Shown one piece after another: positions 27,196 through 37,196 of a stretch of 64,000 nt of DNA. The first letter of the stretch is position 1, and the number at the start of each line of letters is the position of its first letter. This stretch comes from Lacrimispora xylanisolvens (lineage in GTDB: Bacteria > Bacillota > Clostridia > Lachnospirales > Lachnospiraceae). Where the stretch lies: NCBI GenBank assembly GCA_017084465.1, contig CP070896.1, positions 4,887,501 through 4,951,500 on the forward strand. Direction: 5' to 3'. Both the position numbers and the translations under genes were made by a program. The notes under the pieces are model-generated. The model made no database searches. It was not told the origin of the DNA and saw only the letters and a list, made by a program, of their open reading frames with translations.

Positions 27196-28815
27196 TTACT
27201 CTTTATCTGTACTCGGATAGATGATCCTGTTTTCATGTTCTCTTGGTGATATACCTGTAACTTTCTTAAATACCTTGCTGAAATAATAGGGATTATCAAA
27301 GCCCAGTTTATCTGAGATGTCATACATCAGGTACTGGTGAGTGTCTATAAGCTCCATGGCATGCTGGATCTTTACCTGAGCAATATAATCAGATAGAGTG
27401 GTACCGGTCAGCTTTTTAAAGGTATTGCTTAAATGACCGGAACTAATATTTAATGCTTCCGCAACATCCACCAGAGTCAGCTTTTCCATATAGTGTTCTT
27501 TGATGTAGCCTCTGGCCAGTTCAACCAGCTTATCAGAGCGGGTGGACTTTCTGTCGTTTAAAAGCCTGCAAAGCTTTTGGCAAAAGCTTCTTAGCCATTC
27601 CAGTATATTCTCCAGGCTGTTAAATTGGCTGAGCTGCTCCGCAATGTTGATGGTATAAGGAAATATATCCTGATAACTGCCATTTCCTGTTTCAAAAAAG
27701 GAATATAAATAAGTATAGATATTGATGCAGGCACTGGTTGCCTGTTCTTTCCGGGGCTTATTCTCACGAAACAGAGTGATGATGTCTTCAAAGATAGAAG
27801 CAAGCTTTTCGCTGTCATTTTGACTGATATAAGCCGCAAGCTCTTTTTTAAATACATTGATGTTGAAATTTTTTGCCTGACTAAAATGAGGAGGCTGACC
27901 CTGGTATAATACAACCTGGGAGGAAGAATCAAAGTAATAATAATCCAGTGCGGTCTGGGCCTCAGAGAACGCTTCCGGAAGATCTGACATCGTTTCCTTT
28001 AAGCGGCTTACCCCAAAAACAGCAGATAACTCAAAATAGGTTTTTAAAGCCACACTGAATTTATGGCAGAACTCACTGATAGAGTTTTGGGAAAAAGTAT
28101 CTCCTTTTAAAGAGGCAATGATGAGAAAAGTATCCTGCCGGTATTCCAGAATCGTGTAATGAAAGAAAGATCTTGCAGCGATTCCGCCTAAGATATCAAT
28201 CATCTGCCTGCTTACGGAATGCAGGTCGTAGCTTCCATCCCCTGCTTCAAAACTTATGTTGATAGGTTTTAATGTAAAAAAGATGACAAAAGGAGCCGGA
28301 TACTGCTCCTTAAGTTCTTCTGGGATATCATGGACTTCCTCCTGGGAAAATAAAAGATGTCTGAACGTTATCTTATCTAAGTCTTCCTGACTGTTTTCCT
28401 GACGCCCTTCCATCAGACGGTGCTTTTTATTAAGAAATAAGTCACAGGATTCTTTAGCACGTTCTAAAGCAGCGATCAGGGCCTCTTCATTTAAATCGAT
28501 TTTAACCAGATAGTCAGAGGCACCCAGAGAGAGAGCTTTTTTAACCAGATGAAACTCTTCTAAGTTTGTTAATACAATAAAAGCAAAAGAACAGTTGTTT
28601 TCTTTGCACTTTTCCACCAGTTCCAGACCATTTAATACGGGCATACGAATATCCGTTATAACAATATCCGGCTGAAGCTCCATAATCATGTCAAAGGCGG
28701 AAGGGCCATTGGTGGCCTTTCCGATAATGCTGCACTCATAGTTTTCCCATATGATCAGGGAGGCGATGCCGGCCAGGATAAGTGGTTCATCGTCTATAAT
28801 AATAATTCGATACAT
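27196..28815 (-). CDS. YesN-type response regulator with AraC DNA-binding domain
   Basis: A 539-residue regulator. The receiver domain (residues ~1-120) has the DDEP acidic pair, the phospho-acceptor Asp in DIVITDIRMPVLNG and the Lys of YLVKID. A long middle region (~130-420) resembles the YesN linker/GGDEF-like fold. The C-terminal AraC domain (~435-535) has two helix-turn-helix units, VDVAEALNISSGHLSNTFKK and SDKLGFDNPYYFSKVFKK. It is paired with the truncated histidine kinase just upstream (29 bases). Such pairs usually control sugar ABC transporters, but none is adjacent here, so the target is unknown. Confidence 0.88.
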   Translation of the reverse strand: MYRIIIIDDEPLILAGIASLIIWENYECSIIGKATNGPSAFDMIMELQPDIVITDIRMPVLNGLELVEKCKENNCSFAFIVLTNLEEFHLVKKALSLGASDYLVKIDLNEEALIAALERAKESCDLFLNKKHRLMEGRQENSQEDLDKITFRHLLFSQEEVHDIPEELKEQYPAPFVIFFTLKPINISFEAGDGSYDLHSVSRQMIDILGGIAARSFFHYTILEYRQDTFLIIASLKGDTFSQNSISEFCHKFSVALKTYFELSAVFGVSRLKETMSDLPEAFSEAQTALDYYYFDSSSQVVLYQGQPPHFSQAKNFNINVFKKELAAYISQNDSEKLASIFEDIITLFRENKPRKEQATSACINIYTYLYSFFETGNGSYQDIFPYTINIAEQLSQFNSLENILEWLRSFCQKLCRLLNDRKSTRSDKLVELARGYIKEHYMEKLTLVDVAEALNISSGHLSNTFKKLTGTTLSDYIAQVKIQHAMELIDTHQYLMYDISDKLGFDNPYYFSKVFKKVTGISPREHENRIIYPSTDKE

Positions 28816-28844
28816 AATGTTTCACACCCCTTTGTCAGCTCATT

Positions 28845-29363
28845 CTAAAATTCCAGTGGTAGGGCAATGGTAATTAATGTATACTGGTCTAATTCACTTT
28901 CCAGCTTTAAGCCGTATTCTTCTCCGTAAACCAGCTTTAATCTCCGGTCCACGTTTGGCAGGCCGATTCCGCTCATATTACTTCTTGTGATACGGGAGGT
29001 ATCCGTCAGCAGTTTTTCTATATTTTCAGGTGATATGCCAATGCCATTGTCTTTCACAGAAATATAGAGTATTCCGTTTTCCGTATAAACGTGTATCTGT
29101 ATCAGCCCGTTTCTTCCGCTTGGTTCAATACCGTTAAATATAGCATTTTCCACAATGGGCTGAAGGGTCAGTTTCACGATTTTGGCATCGTAAAGCTCCT
29201 CCTGGTCTACCTGGGTTTTTGGAAATCCGTTGGCCATACCATTTACTGAATTTATTACAGCGTCAAGCATTCCGCCAGAAACAGGAGATATATGGCTGTT
29301 TAACGCATATAGGATCAACAACAGCTTTAGAGATGATGTTGAATATCTGGCATGCTCACCCAC
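28845..29363 (-). pseudogene. YesM-type sensor histidine kinase, C-terminal fragment
   Basis: Only the ATPase domain remains: IVKLTLQPIVENAIFNGIEP (N box), VKDNGIGISPENI (G1) and MSGIGLPNVDRRLKLVYGEE (G2). The expected membrane segments, HAMP and the His-containing PHFLYN box are all missing. The ~60 residues ahead of EELYDAKIV look unrelated to any kinase. The gene was therefore cut by a deletion or rearrangement at about 29150-29350. As the likely partner of the regulator at 27196, its loss would leave that regulator without its usual phosphate donor. Confidence 0.8.
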
Positions 29364-29453
29364 TGGGGTGATTAATTTTCATTTACCAAATTGTTTTGGA
29401 GAATTAGAATATACAAATATAACAATCATTTAATTGCATTTTAAGAGGCAGTT

Positions 29454-30701
29454 ATGAAAAGAAAAAGACCAAAAATCAGATATTCGAAAGAAAAAATGAA
29501 GAAGGATCTGATACAGCAGAAAAAAACTTTGAAGAATAATTTCCTTTTGAATGTTATGAGAGGCGATGTAAAGGACTTAAAGTATATAAAAGAAAATTTT
29601 GAACATCTGGGTATCTTTATTAGCCAGAACAGCTTCCAAATTATTACAATTGAGTTTGATGGGGCAGTGGATAATAATTCTGAGATAATTTTTTCTCAAT
29701 TAATCATAAAAAACAGAGTGGAAAAAATATTATCCAATTATTTTTCCTTGCAGAGTGCAGAATTGCTGCATCGTATTTTCATGATTATTAATACTGATGA
29801 AAGTAGTATTATAATTAAGGAATTACAAATTCAACTGCAGGCAGCCATTGAACTCATTTATCATGATCATGGAATAAGGTGTTTCATTGGCATCAGCCAT
29901 ATTCATAATAATATCGGGGAAATTCCAGATGCATATACAGAAAGCCTGGAGGCAGTTACAAATGCCGCGATGCAGGAAGATAAAAATGTATTTTTTGCAG
30001 AAGATTTAGTAAAACTAAGCAAGCAGTATGAATTCACCATAGAAAGTGAATATCGTTTAATAAATTACATTAAGACTAGTAAAAAGGAACAGGCGTTAAA
30101 TGTAATAGAAGAAGTGGTTTGTGAAAACACAAAGAATCACAATCTGAATATAGGATATGTTCAGTGCCTAATGTTTGATATAATGGGGGCAATTATAAGA
30201 TCAGTAAAAGTGAAAGGCTTTTCTTCCATGCCGGTTGAAAAAGACCCCATTCGTAATATAAAAGAACATACCAAGATAGTAGAAATGAAACAGATACTAC
30301 TGGATTTCTGCTCTTACGCTTGTGATCTGAATTTGTCACAAAAAGAAATGCAGAAATACAGCATAGAAGAGGATATCAATCAATATATTAAAGAAAATTA
30401 TTTCAACCCGGATCTAAATGTATCAATGCTTGGAGAAACCTTTCATCTGACTCCTGCATATTTATCAAAGATCTACAAAAGTGAGACTGGAAATTCTTTA
30501 TTATATGCAATTAACAGCATTCGGATTGAAGCCTCCAAAAAACTGTTAGATGAAACTGAATTAAGTGTGAATCAGATTTCTCAACTGGTGGGATATCTCT
30601 ATTGTAATGTCTTTATTCGTTTTTTTAAGAAACAGACAGGATTGACTCCGGGACAATACAAAAATCTGAATAAAAAGCAGAAAAAAAACATTGGAGATTG
30701 A
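29454..30701 (+). CDS. AraC-family regulator, probably lacking its N-terminal membrane sensor
   Basis: A 415-residue protein with a GAGGCAG ribosome-like site before ATG. It starts directly with KMKKDLIQQKKTLKNNFLLN, a segment which in the large one-component AraC regulators follows two membrane helices and a Cache domain. A GGDEF-like middle region (FIGISHIHNNIGEIPDAY) and a C-terminal AraC domain with LGETFHLTPAYLSKIYKSET and ISQLVGYLYCNVFIRFFKKQ follow. Since the kinase fragment 90 bases away is also truncated, both ends may flank one deletion. It may be a functional soluble regulator or a fragment. Confidence 0.65.
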   Translation: MKRKRPKIRYSKEKMKKDLIQQKKTLKNNFLLNVMRGDVKDLKYIKENFEHLGIFISQNSFQIITIEFDGAVDNNSEIIFSQLIIKNRVEKILSNYFSLQSAELLHRIFMIINTDESSIIIKELQIQLQAAIELIYHDHGIRCFIGISHIHNNIGEIPDAYTESLEAVTNAAMQEDKNVFFAEDLVKLSKQYEFTIESEYRLINYIKTSKKEQALNVIEEVVCENTKNHNLNIGYVQCLMFDIMGAIIRSVKVKGFSSMPVEKDPIRNIKEHTKIVEMKQILLDFCSYACDLNLSQKEMQKYSIEEDINQYIKENYFNPDLNVSMLGETFHLTPAYLSKIYKSETGNSLLYAINSIRIEASKKLLDETELSVNQISQLVGYLYCNVFIRFFKKQTGLTPGQYKNLNKKQKKNIGD

Positions 30702-30714
30702 TTCTTTCATGGTT

Positions 30715-30757
30715 AAACGCTCCTGGTCTTTTAAGATTGAGACCAGGGGCGTTTTTT
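30715..30757. terminator. Terminator between AraC regulator and DUF2264 gene
   Basis: AAACGCTCCTGGTCT pairs with AGACCAGGGGCGTTTTTT (one bulge) around a short loop. It serves both convergent genes. Confidence 0.85.
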
Positions 30758-30759
30758 AA

Positions 30760-32600
30760 TTATTTTTTATTTTCCAAAAGTGCCAGCAACATTTCTGCAG
30801 TCATTGGGATATGGGTAGGCAACGCTTCTTTTGTTCCACCATAGACAGCAGAAATAAGTCGGTGTTTACCAGGCTTCAGCTGAGACTGAATCATGGGTAT
30901 GTAGGTTCTTGGATGGATCAGATTGCTGTTGCTATCTGCCTTGATATAATGTGCTTTTCCTTCCCCGCTTAAATTGTAAATTCCACTAATATAATGGTAG
31001 CAGGTAGTTTCATTCTCGCCTTGATAAGGACACTCATAGATCAGATAGCCATTTTCAGTCTCTTGAGCTTCTGAAGGGATAAAATCTCCCCCTCTGTCAG
31101 CGGCTCTTGGAATGGAAAATCCACAGTCTGCAGCAAATAGAGGACGTTGGGTTTCAATATCATGAATACGATAATGCCAGGGTAAGCCTGGGAAAACGGT
31201 AGTTGTAACCGTTACGTCCGGCCATGGTTTCCAGCGAGAGCGGATAATTTCCTCATTTAGTTCCAATAATTCGCAATTTCTTCTGACGCGGTAATAACTA
31301 TCCTGTTCACTTAAGGCTAACATGCTGTCAGGAGCATTTTGCGCAAGGTCATGATCGCCCCTTGGTACACTGAATCCAAATACATTGGAGTAGACGAATT
31401 TTTCATATTTCGCTGCCATGTGAGCAGGCTCAAAGCCAGCATATTGTCCAGCGGTAAATGCTGCTACATGATGTGGCTTTCTTGCAAAAACCATATGAGG
31501 ATGAGGCATAACTCTTTTTGTAGGTTAAGGCTGGCAATGGTTCCTCTTTTGCCTGCCAGAAGGGATGGCTTTCTGATAAAGCAAGTGGAAGAAAGGCTTT
31601 TAGTGACCAGGCAGGTGAACCAGGAGCATTATAAGATTCAGACATAACCAGATTCTCATAGCTATACCCAATGCTAAGAATACCATCACGGCTAAATATA
31701 GGTTTCTGAAACCAGTCCCGAAGGTGTCTTAGAACAATTCCTTTCATAACCCCATAGGAAAAAACTTCCACATCATTGAGGGCCAGTGCACCCCAAAAAG
31801 CGCATTGTGCAAAACGATAAGTCAGACTTCTTCCGTAAGGGATACTGTCACCGTCTTCCGAAAACCAATAGATGAAATCCTGTGCAAAAATCTTAGCGCG
31901 CTCTATGTAAAGCTTGCTTCGAACAGGATCTTCCTCTTTCATCAAATGTGCGTAAATTAAGGCGTAATAGTGCATAGCAAAAGCTATATAATAATCTCTT
32001 TGTTCGGTTGCACCATCAGAATACCAGCCTTCTCCCAGATAATAAGTATCCAGAGCCTCTAATTCCTGTTTTATGCGTTCACTGGAATATGGCATTCCAA
32101 CATTTTTCAAACCAAGATTAACAAGAACAATAAAAAATCTCCAGTTGTTCTCCGGAATTTTATGATAGTTTACCTGATAGAGCCAGTCTGCGAAGCGAGT
32201 CTGCTCTTCTTTGGAGAGCGGATAAAAAATTTGCTCAGGTGCCATACAAAGGGCAAGTCCTAATACAGCAGTTTCTACTGTTTTTTGATCATAATCCTCA
32301 ATATCGCCCCAATATTCCGGGGAGGAAGGATTGGTTCCATAACGGATGGCATCGTGGTAAATAAGCCAGATATCGTCTGCAAAACCTCCTGCTGCAGCAG
32401 GAACCAGCCCCCCAGAGAGGTCTGGCCAGTGCTTCCATATTAGCAGTACGACTTACAGCCCATGTACCAGTATTACCTAAAACCAGCTGTGTGTTCTTGT
32501 CAGAATAATATGGGATTAGAGGATGAACAATTGTTTCTAAAGCTTTAATTAAATCTTGACGAGTCTGTAAAGGATTATCTTGAATCGGTAAATTTTGCAT
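30760..32600 (-). pseudogene. DUF2264 family protein, two frameshifts
   Basis: Three frames (32600-32298, 32245-31430, 31509-30760) make one protein of ~613 residues. The first break is at the C6 run 32408-32413: removing one base restores RPLWGLVPAAAGGFADDIWL. The second is near an A5 run at about 31525. The family signature NNWRFFIVLVNLGLK is present, with an alpha/alpha-barrel style (DGATEQRDYYIAFAMHYYAL). DUF2264 proteins are thought to be carbohydrate-active and often sit in loci for rhamnogalacturonan or uronate use. It is transcribed away from, and probably controlled by, the AraC regulator at 32718. Confidence 0.8.
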
Positions 32601-32717
32601 GGAGTGCCTCCGTTTAAATAAGCAGTTAAAGATTGTTGTAATTCATATTAATTATAATCTTTTTCACCCCAGCATGTATATGTACTATATTATGAATCGA
32701 TGAACAAAAATAAGCCT

Positions 32718-33614
32718 CTATGCCTTTTCTGAGAGAGAACGTATGGAGGAGGCGTATTCGGTAGGAGTCATCCCGGTGATTTTTTTAAACTGCCTGGTAA
32801 AGTAATGGATGGAGCTATAGCCCAGGCAATCTGAAATTTCAGTAAAATTCATCTGGTTATTGCGGATTAATTGTTTGGCTGCTTCTGTTTTCTTGTTTAT
32901 GAAAAAATCGATGACGCCACAGCCGTGGGCTTCCCGGAATATTTTCTGAAGCTGGGACCGCCCGATCAAATTGTCACGGCAGATGGAATCAATGGTGAGA
33001 TGCTCTCTTAGGTGTTCTTCCATGTAGCGGACGATCCGGTTATGGATATCTCCATGGATTCGGCTCTCTGCCGGGCGATCCGTGAGAATCTGCTCCACAT
33101 TGGAATTGTACTTACGATAGAGGTGGATGATTAGCTCTTCCAGATAATTGCCAATGAGCTGTTCCGCGCCAAAGGAAGCGACGGGCTGCCTTCTGACCAG
33201 TTCTTCCTGGTAGGGATCGTCAAGTCTTCCAGCAAATGCATTCCGGGCTTCTATGATGATCTGGGCCAGCAGAGCTGCTTCTGTTTCCTGAACGGATAAA
33301 ACTTTTCCTTTAAATGCTTTCATGCAGGGAGAATTGCATTCAAATCCCACTACCACCAGGTTGGGAGCAATCGTTCCGTTGGTCAGTATGTTATGAAATT
33401 CCCCTGGACTGTGGAAGATAATATTTCCCCTCTTTAAAGGGATCTGTTTCCCGTCTGCCACCACGTCAATGACTCCCTTGTCAACGCAGACAAATTCCCA
33501 GAAGTCGTGGCTTTCACCGGGAAAAGTGAAATTGCTCATATATTCAAAATAGTGAACAGTTATAATTTTTTTAATCACAGCTGAGGGACGGAGTGAAGTG
33601 CTTTTATAGGCCAT
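32718..33614 (-). CDS. AraC-family regulator with cupin sensor
   Basis: A 298-residue one-component regulator. The N-terminal cupin (residues ~15-100) has FPGESHDFWEFVCVDKG and IIFHSPGEFHNI. The C-terminal AraC domain (~200-295) has ICRDNLIGRSQLQKIFREAH and ISDCLGYSSIHYFTRQFKKI. The stop lies ~118 bases upstream of the DUF2264 gene on the same strand, so it probably activates that gene in response to a sugar derivative. The gene appears intact. Confidence 0.85.
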   Translation of the reverse strand: MAYKSTSLRPSAVIKKIITVHYFEYMSNFTFPGESHDFWEFVCVDKGVIDVVADGKQIPLKRGNIIFHSPGEFHNILTNGTIAPNLVVVGFECNSPCMKAFKGKVLSVQETEAALLAQIIIEARNAFAGRLDDPYQEELVRRQPVASFGAEQLIGNYLEELIIHLYRKYNSNVEQILTDRPAESRIHGDIHNRIVRYMEEHLREHLTIDSICRDNLIGRSQLQKIFREAHGCGVIDFFINKKTEAAKQLIRNNQMNFTEISDCLGYSSIHYFTRQFKKITGMTPTEYASSIRSLSEKA

Positions 33615-33778
33615 GGGTTATCCTTTCTTGTGATGTTTGTGCTTAAAATTAGTATACCACATTCTCCTGTAAAAATGAAAGAAGAGTACGATCGTATAAA
33701 TAAAATAATAGATAGTGCAAATATTTTTTTAAGTATATTCATTATACTGAGGATAGTAAATTTCAGGAGGTAACAGCA

Positions 33779-34708
33779 ATGAACGGAAAACCGGTACTGG
33801 TGATTATGGCTGCAGGCATGGGCAGTCGTTATGGTGGATTAAAACAGATAGACTCTATCGATACATATGGGAACAAGATTATTGATTATTCTATTTTTGA
33901 CGCGGTTCAGGCTGGATTTGAAAAGGTTGTTTTTATTATTAAGAAGGCCATCGAGAAAGAATTCAGGGAGAACATTGGAGATCGCATAGCAGCCCACGTG
34001 AAAGTGGAATATGTATACCAGGAGCTTGACCGGCTCCCCGCCGGATATCAGGTGCCGGAGGGACGGGTGAAGCCATGGGGAACCGGTCATGCTATTTTAT
34101 GCTGCCAGGATGTGATCGACGGACCTTTTGCCGTGATCAATGCGGATGATTATTATGGAAAAAGCGCTTTTGAGTCTATATTCAATCAGTTGTCCCAGAT
34201 CTCCGACGGTGGTAAGTATCAATATACCATGGTAGGCTACCGCCTGTATAATACCTTGACGGAAAATGGTCATGTGGCAAGAGGCGTGTGCACCATCAGT
34301 GAAGATGGAAAGCTTGTAGATATCCATGAACGCACCAGAATTGAAAAGCAGGGAGATAAGGCGAAATTTACAGAGGATGACGGCAAGACCTGGACAGAGC
34401 TGGACGAGGACACCGTTGTTTCCATGAATATGTGGGGCTTTACGAAAAGTATAATTAAAGAGCTTGACGAGAGATTTGCCGTCTTTCTGGATAAGGAGCT
34501 TTCGGGAAATCCGTTAAAATGTGAATATTTCCTTCCTTTTGTGGTGGATGAACTGTTAAAGGAATATAAGGCGGAGGTTACCGTTTTAAAGAGCGTGGAC
34601 CGTTGGTACGGCGTCACTTACAAAGAAGATAAGGAAACAGTGGTGAATGCCATTAAGGAACTTAAGAAAACCGGTATTTATCCGGAAAGACTATGGGAGG
34701 AACAGTAA
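33779..34708 (+). CDS. Sugar-phosphate nucleotidyltransferase (LnpC-like)
   Basis: A 309-residue protein with AGGAGG before ATG. The signature VLVIMAAGMGSRYGGLKQID (nucleotide-binding loop GxGxRxxxxK) and FAVINADDYYG (metal-binding Asp pair) show the NTP_transferase fold. Enzymes of this group next to a NahK-like kinase and GalE transfer UMP to GlcNAc-1-P/GalNAc-1-P in the lacto-N-biose/galacto-N-biose pathway. Here those two genes follow directly (kinase, then galE), which supports that role. The phosphorylase of the pathway is not in the window, so a general UTP-hexose-1-P uridylyltransferase is also possible. Confidence 0.82.
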   Translation: MNGKPVLVIMAAGMGSRYGGLKQIDSIDTYGNKIIDYSIFDAVQAGFEKVVFIIKKAIEKEFRENIGDRIAAHVKVEYVYQELDRLPAGYQVPEGRVKPWGTGHAILCCQDVIDGPFAVINADDYYGKSAFESIFNQLSQISDGGKYQYTMVGYRLYNTLTENGHVARGVCTISEDGKLVDIHERTRIEKQGDKAKFTEDDGKTWTELDEDTVVSMNMWGFTKSIIKELDERFAVFLDKELSGNPLKCEYFLPFVVDELLKEYKAEVTVLKSVDRWYGVTYKEDKETVVNAIKELKKTGIYPERLWEEQ

Positions 34709-34725
34709 TGGGAGACGCACAATGT

Positions 34726-35819
34726 AAAAAAGATCGGAGAGGCCATCAGTCTGCTGGCCTTCCAGGGAGAAATGATTTCATGTGAGCGCTATGGAAATGG
34801 TCATATTAACGATACCTTTCGTCTGGTCTGCATGGACTGGGGAGCCATAAAGCCTTACATCATTCAGAGAATTAATGATAAGGTATTTAAGGATCCTGTG
34901 TCTCTTATGAAAAACATCTCAGGTGTTACCTCATTTCTGCGTGAAACGATTATTGCCCAGGCTGGAGATCCGGACCGGGAGACGTTAAATATTGTAAAGG
35001 CGCGGGATGGAAAGGATTACTGCCAGGACAGCGATGGAAACTATTGGAGAGGGTACCTTTTTATCGAGGGGGCTACCACCTATAATAAGGTGAGAAATCC
35101 GGAAGACTTTTACCAGAGCGGCAAAGCCTTCGGTCGTTTCCTGTGCAGACTGGGAGAATATCCCGCTGGAGAACTGACGGAAACCATCTTAAATTTCCAC
35201 AATACGCCGGTTCGCCTGGAAGCTTTTAAAGAAGCGGTCAAAGCGGATGTCTGTAACCGGGCACACTTAGTCAGCAAAGAAATAAATTTTGTACTGGACA
35301 GGGAGAGCGAGGCAGATACTGCAATGAAACTGCTGCGAGAAGGCCGGCTGCCGCTCCGTGTAACCCACAATGACACCAAGCTTAACAATATCATGATCGA
35401 TGACCAGACTGGAGAGGCTTTGTGTGTGATTGACTTAGACACCATTATGCCGGGGCTCTCTATCTTTGATTTCGGTGATGCCATCCGGTTCGGAGCCAAT
35501 ACGGCGGAAGAGGATGATCCGGGATTCCAGTAAGGCATCCTTATCCCTGGAATTGTTTGAAATCTATACCAAAGGCTATATGGAAGGCTGCAAAGAGGTA
35601 TTGACGGCAGAGGAAAGAACAATGCTGCCGATGGGTGCAAAATTAATGACTTATGAATGCGGTATGCGTTTTTTGACGGATTACCTTCAGGGAGATACTT
35701 ATTTTCATACCAGCAGGGATAGCCACAATTTAGACAGGGCCAGAACCCAGTTTGCTCTGGTGGCAGATATGGAAAAGAAATGGGTGGAGATGGAAGAAAT
35801 TATAAATAGATATCAATAA
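34726..35819 (+). pseudogene. NahK-like N-acetylhexosamine 1-kinase, frameshifts at start and middle
   Basis: Coding in the main frame extends upstream of ATG 34772 (VKKIGEAISLLAFQGEMI from 34718), but no start codon is in that frame. The likely ATG at 34708 is one base out of frame, so a short shift lies near 34722. A second shift lies at the GGG of 35520-35523: removing one G joins EEDDP to DSSKASLSLELFEIYTKGY. Kinase motifs are CERYGNGHINDTF, the catalytic VTHNDTKLNNIM and the metal site VIDLDTIMPG, as in NahK (Mg-dependent APH fold). The restored length (~360) fits. It would phosphorylate GlcNAc/GalNAc at C1. Confidence 0.8.
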
Positions 35820-35839
35820 AAAAAGAAAGGGGATAACGG

Positions 35840-36856
35840 ATGAAGATACTGGTGACAGGGGGTGCCGGATATATCGGCAGCCATACCTGCGTAGAGCTTT
35901 TAGAGCGGGGATATGATGTGGTTGTGGTGGACAATCTATCAAACTCTTCAAGCGAGTCATTGAAGAGAGTGGAAGCAATTACCGGCAGAGCGGTAACTTT
36001 TTATAAGGCAGATCTTCTGGACAGAGAAGCACTGGAAGAAATATTTAATAAAGAAGCAATTGAGGCAGTAATTCATTTTGCAGGCTTAAAGGCAGTGGGG
36101 GAATCAGTCTCAAAACCCTTGGAATATTACCATAACAACATTACTGGAACTCTTGTTTTGTGTGAAATTATGAGAGCTCATGGCATAAAAAAGATTATTT
36201 TTAGTTCTTCAGCCACAGTGTATGGAGATCCGGCCTTTGTTCCTATCACGGAGGAGTGTCCGAAGGGGAGTATCACCAACCCCTATGGACAGACAAAGGG
36301 AATGCTGGAACAGATTCTCACAGATCTTCATACTGCAGATCCAGAGTGGAGCGTTATTATACTTCGCTATTTTAATCCAGTTGGAGCCCACAAAAGCGGG
36401 CTGATCGGTGAAGATCCCACGGGAATTCCCAATAACCTGGCTCCCTACATCACTCAGGCTGCAGTTGGAAATCTTAAAGAAGTCAGTGTTTTTGGGGATG
36501 ATTACAACACACCAGACGGCACCGGGGTCAGGGATTATATCCATGTAGTGGATCTGGCTCGGGGTCATGTTAAGGCTCTTGAGAAACTTTCTACCAATGA
36601 TTCCCGGGTCAGGATTTATAATCTTGGAACGGGACGTGGATACAGCGTGCTTCAGATGATAGAAGCATTCTCAAAGGCATGGGGAAAACCCATTCCTTAT
36701 TCTATCAAACCGCGCCGTTCTGGAGATATCGGAGAATGCTTCGCAGATGTTTCCCTTGCGAAAGAAGAACTTGGCTGGGAAGCGGAGCGGGGGATCGATG
36801 ATATGTGTAAGGATTCTCTGCGGTGGCAGATTGGTAATCCGGAGGGATACTGCTGA
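35840..36856 (+). CDS. galE: UDP-glucose 4-epimerase
   Basis: A 338-residue short-chain dehydrogenase-type epimerase, with AAAGGGG before ATG. The NAD loop TGGAGYIGSHTCVELL, the SSSATVYGDP strand with the catalytic Ser/Thr, Y-x-x-x-K in NPYGQTKGMLE, and ILRYFNPVGAHKSGLIGEDP are all intact. It interconverts UDP-Glc/UDP-Gal and, in many members, UDP-GlcNAc/UDP-GalNAc. As the last gene of the nucleotidyltransferase-kinase-epimerase cassette it would return UDP-GalNAc/UDP-Gal to the glucose/GlcNAc series. Confidence 0.93.
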   Translation: MKILVTGGAGYIGSHTCVELLERGYDVVVVDNLSNSSSESLKRVEAITGRAVTFYKADLLDREALEEIFNKEAIEAVIHFAGLKAVGESVSKPLEYYHNNITGTLVLCEIMRAHGIKKIIFSSSATVYGDPAFVPITEECPKGSITNPYGQTKGMLEQILTDLHTADPEWSVIILRYFNPVGAHKSGLIGEDPTGIPNNLAPYITQAAVGNLKEVSVFGDDYNTPDGTGVRDYIHVVDLARGHVKALEKLSTNDSRVRIYNLGTGRGYSVLQMIEAFSKAWGKPIPYSIKPRRSGDIGECFADVSLAKEELGWEAERGIDDMCKDSLRWQIGNPEGYC

Positions 36857-37196
36857 AAGATACAATAAATGGACAGTTTTATTATTTGTGTACTTTGGAT
36901 TGCACTACTGAATAAGTATATGTATTTATTTTTTAAATCTAATTATGAGACCGTTTATTCTCTGGATATCGGAGAATGACCGGTCTTTTTTACGAAATAA
37001 TGAATTAAATGCTTTTGTCATAGCTAGAATAAGCAGATTGCTTTGAAACGTGAACTGATATATAATTGTTATGTTTACAAGGAATTAGAAACAATGAATT
37101 TGAGAGGTATAAAAGTCGATTTAGCGGAGGTCTTAGAATGGATATCTGGACAATGTCATTAAACTTTGAAATTAAATAAATTTCAGGAGGCTTTAG
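36857..37196 (+). other. Intergenic region after galE
   Basis: Apart from the terminator at 36948-36991 it holds no gene I can support. A short frame-like segment around 37080-37175 lacks a convincing start, and AGGAGG at 37185-37190 serves the next gene. Confidence 0.4.
36948..36991 (+). terminator. Terminator of the sugar-nucleotide cassette
   Basis: AGACCG pairs with CGGTCT, and inside it ATTCTC pairs with GAGAAT. A run of six T follows. Confidence 0.7.

Noticed and set aside
29230..29433. Plus-strand frame ending CFGELEYTNITII between kinase fragment and AraC regulator
   Set aside because: It could be the end of a deleted gene, but it matches no family I recognise and overlaps the kinase fragment's odd N-terminus, so I treat it only as scar sequence.
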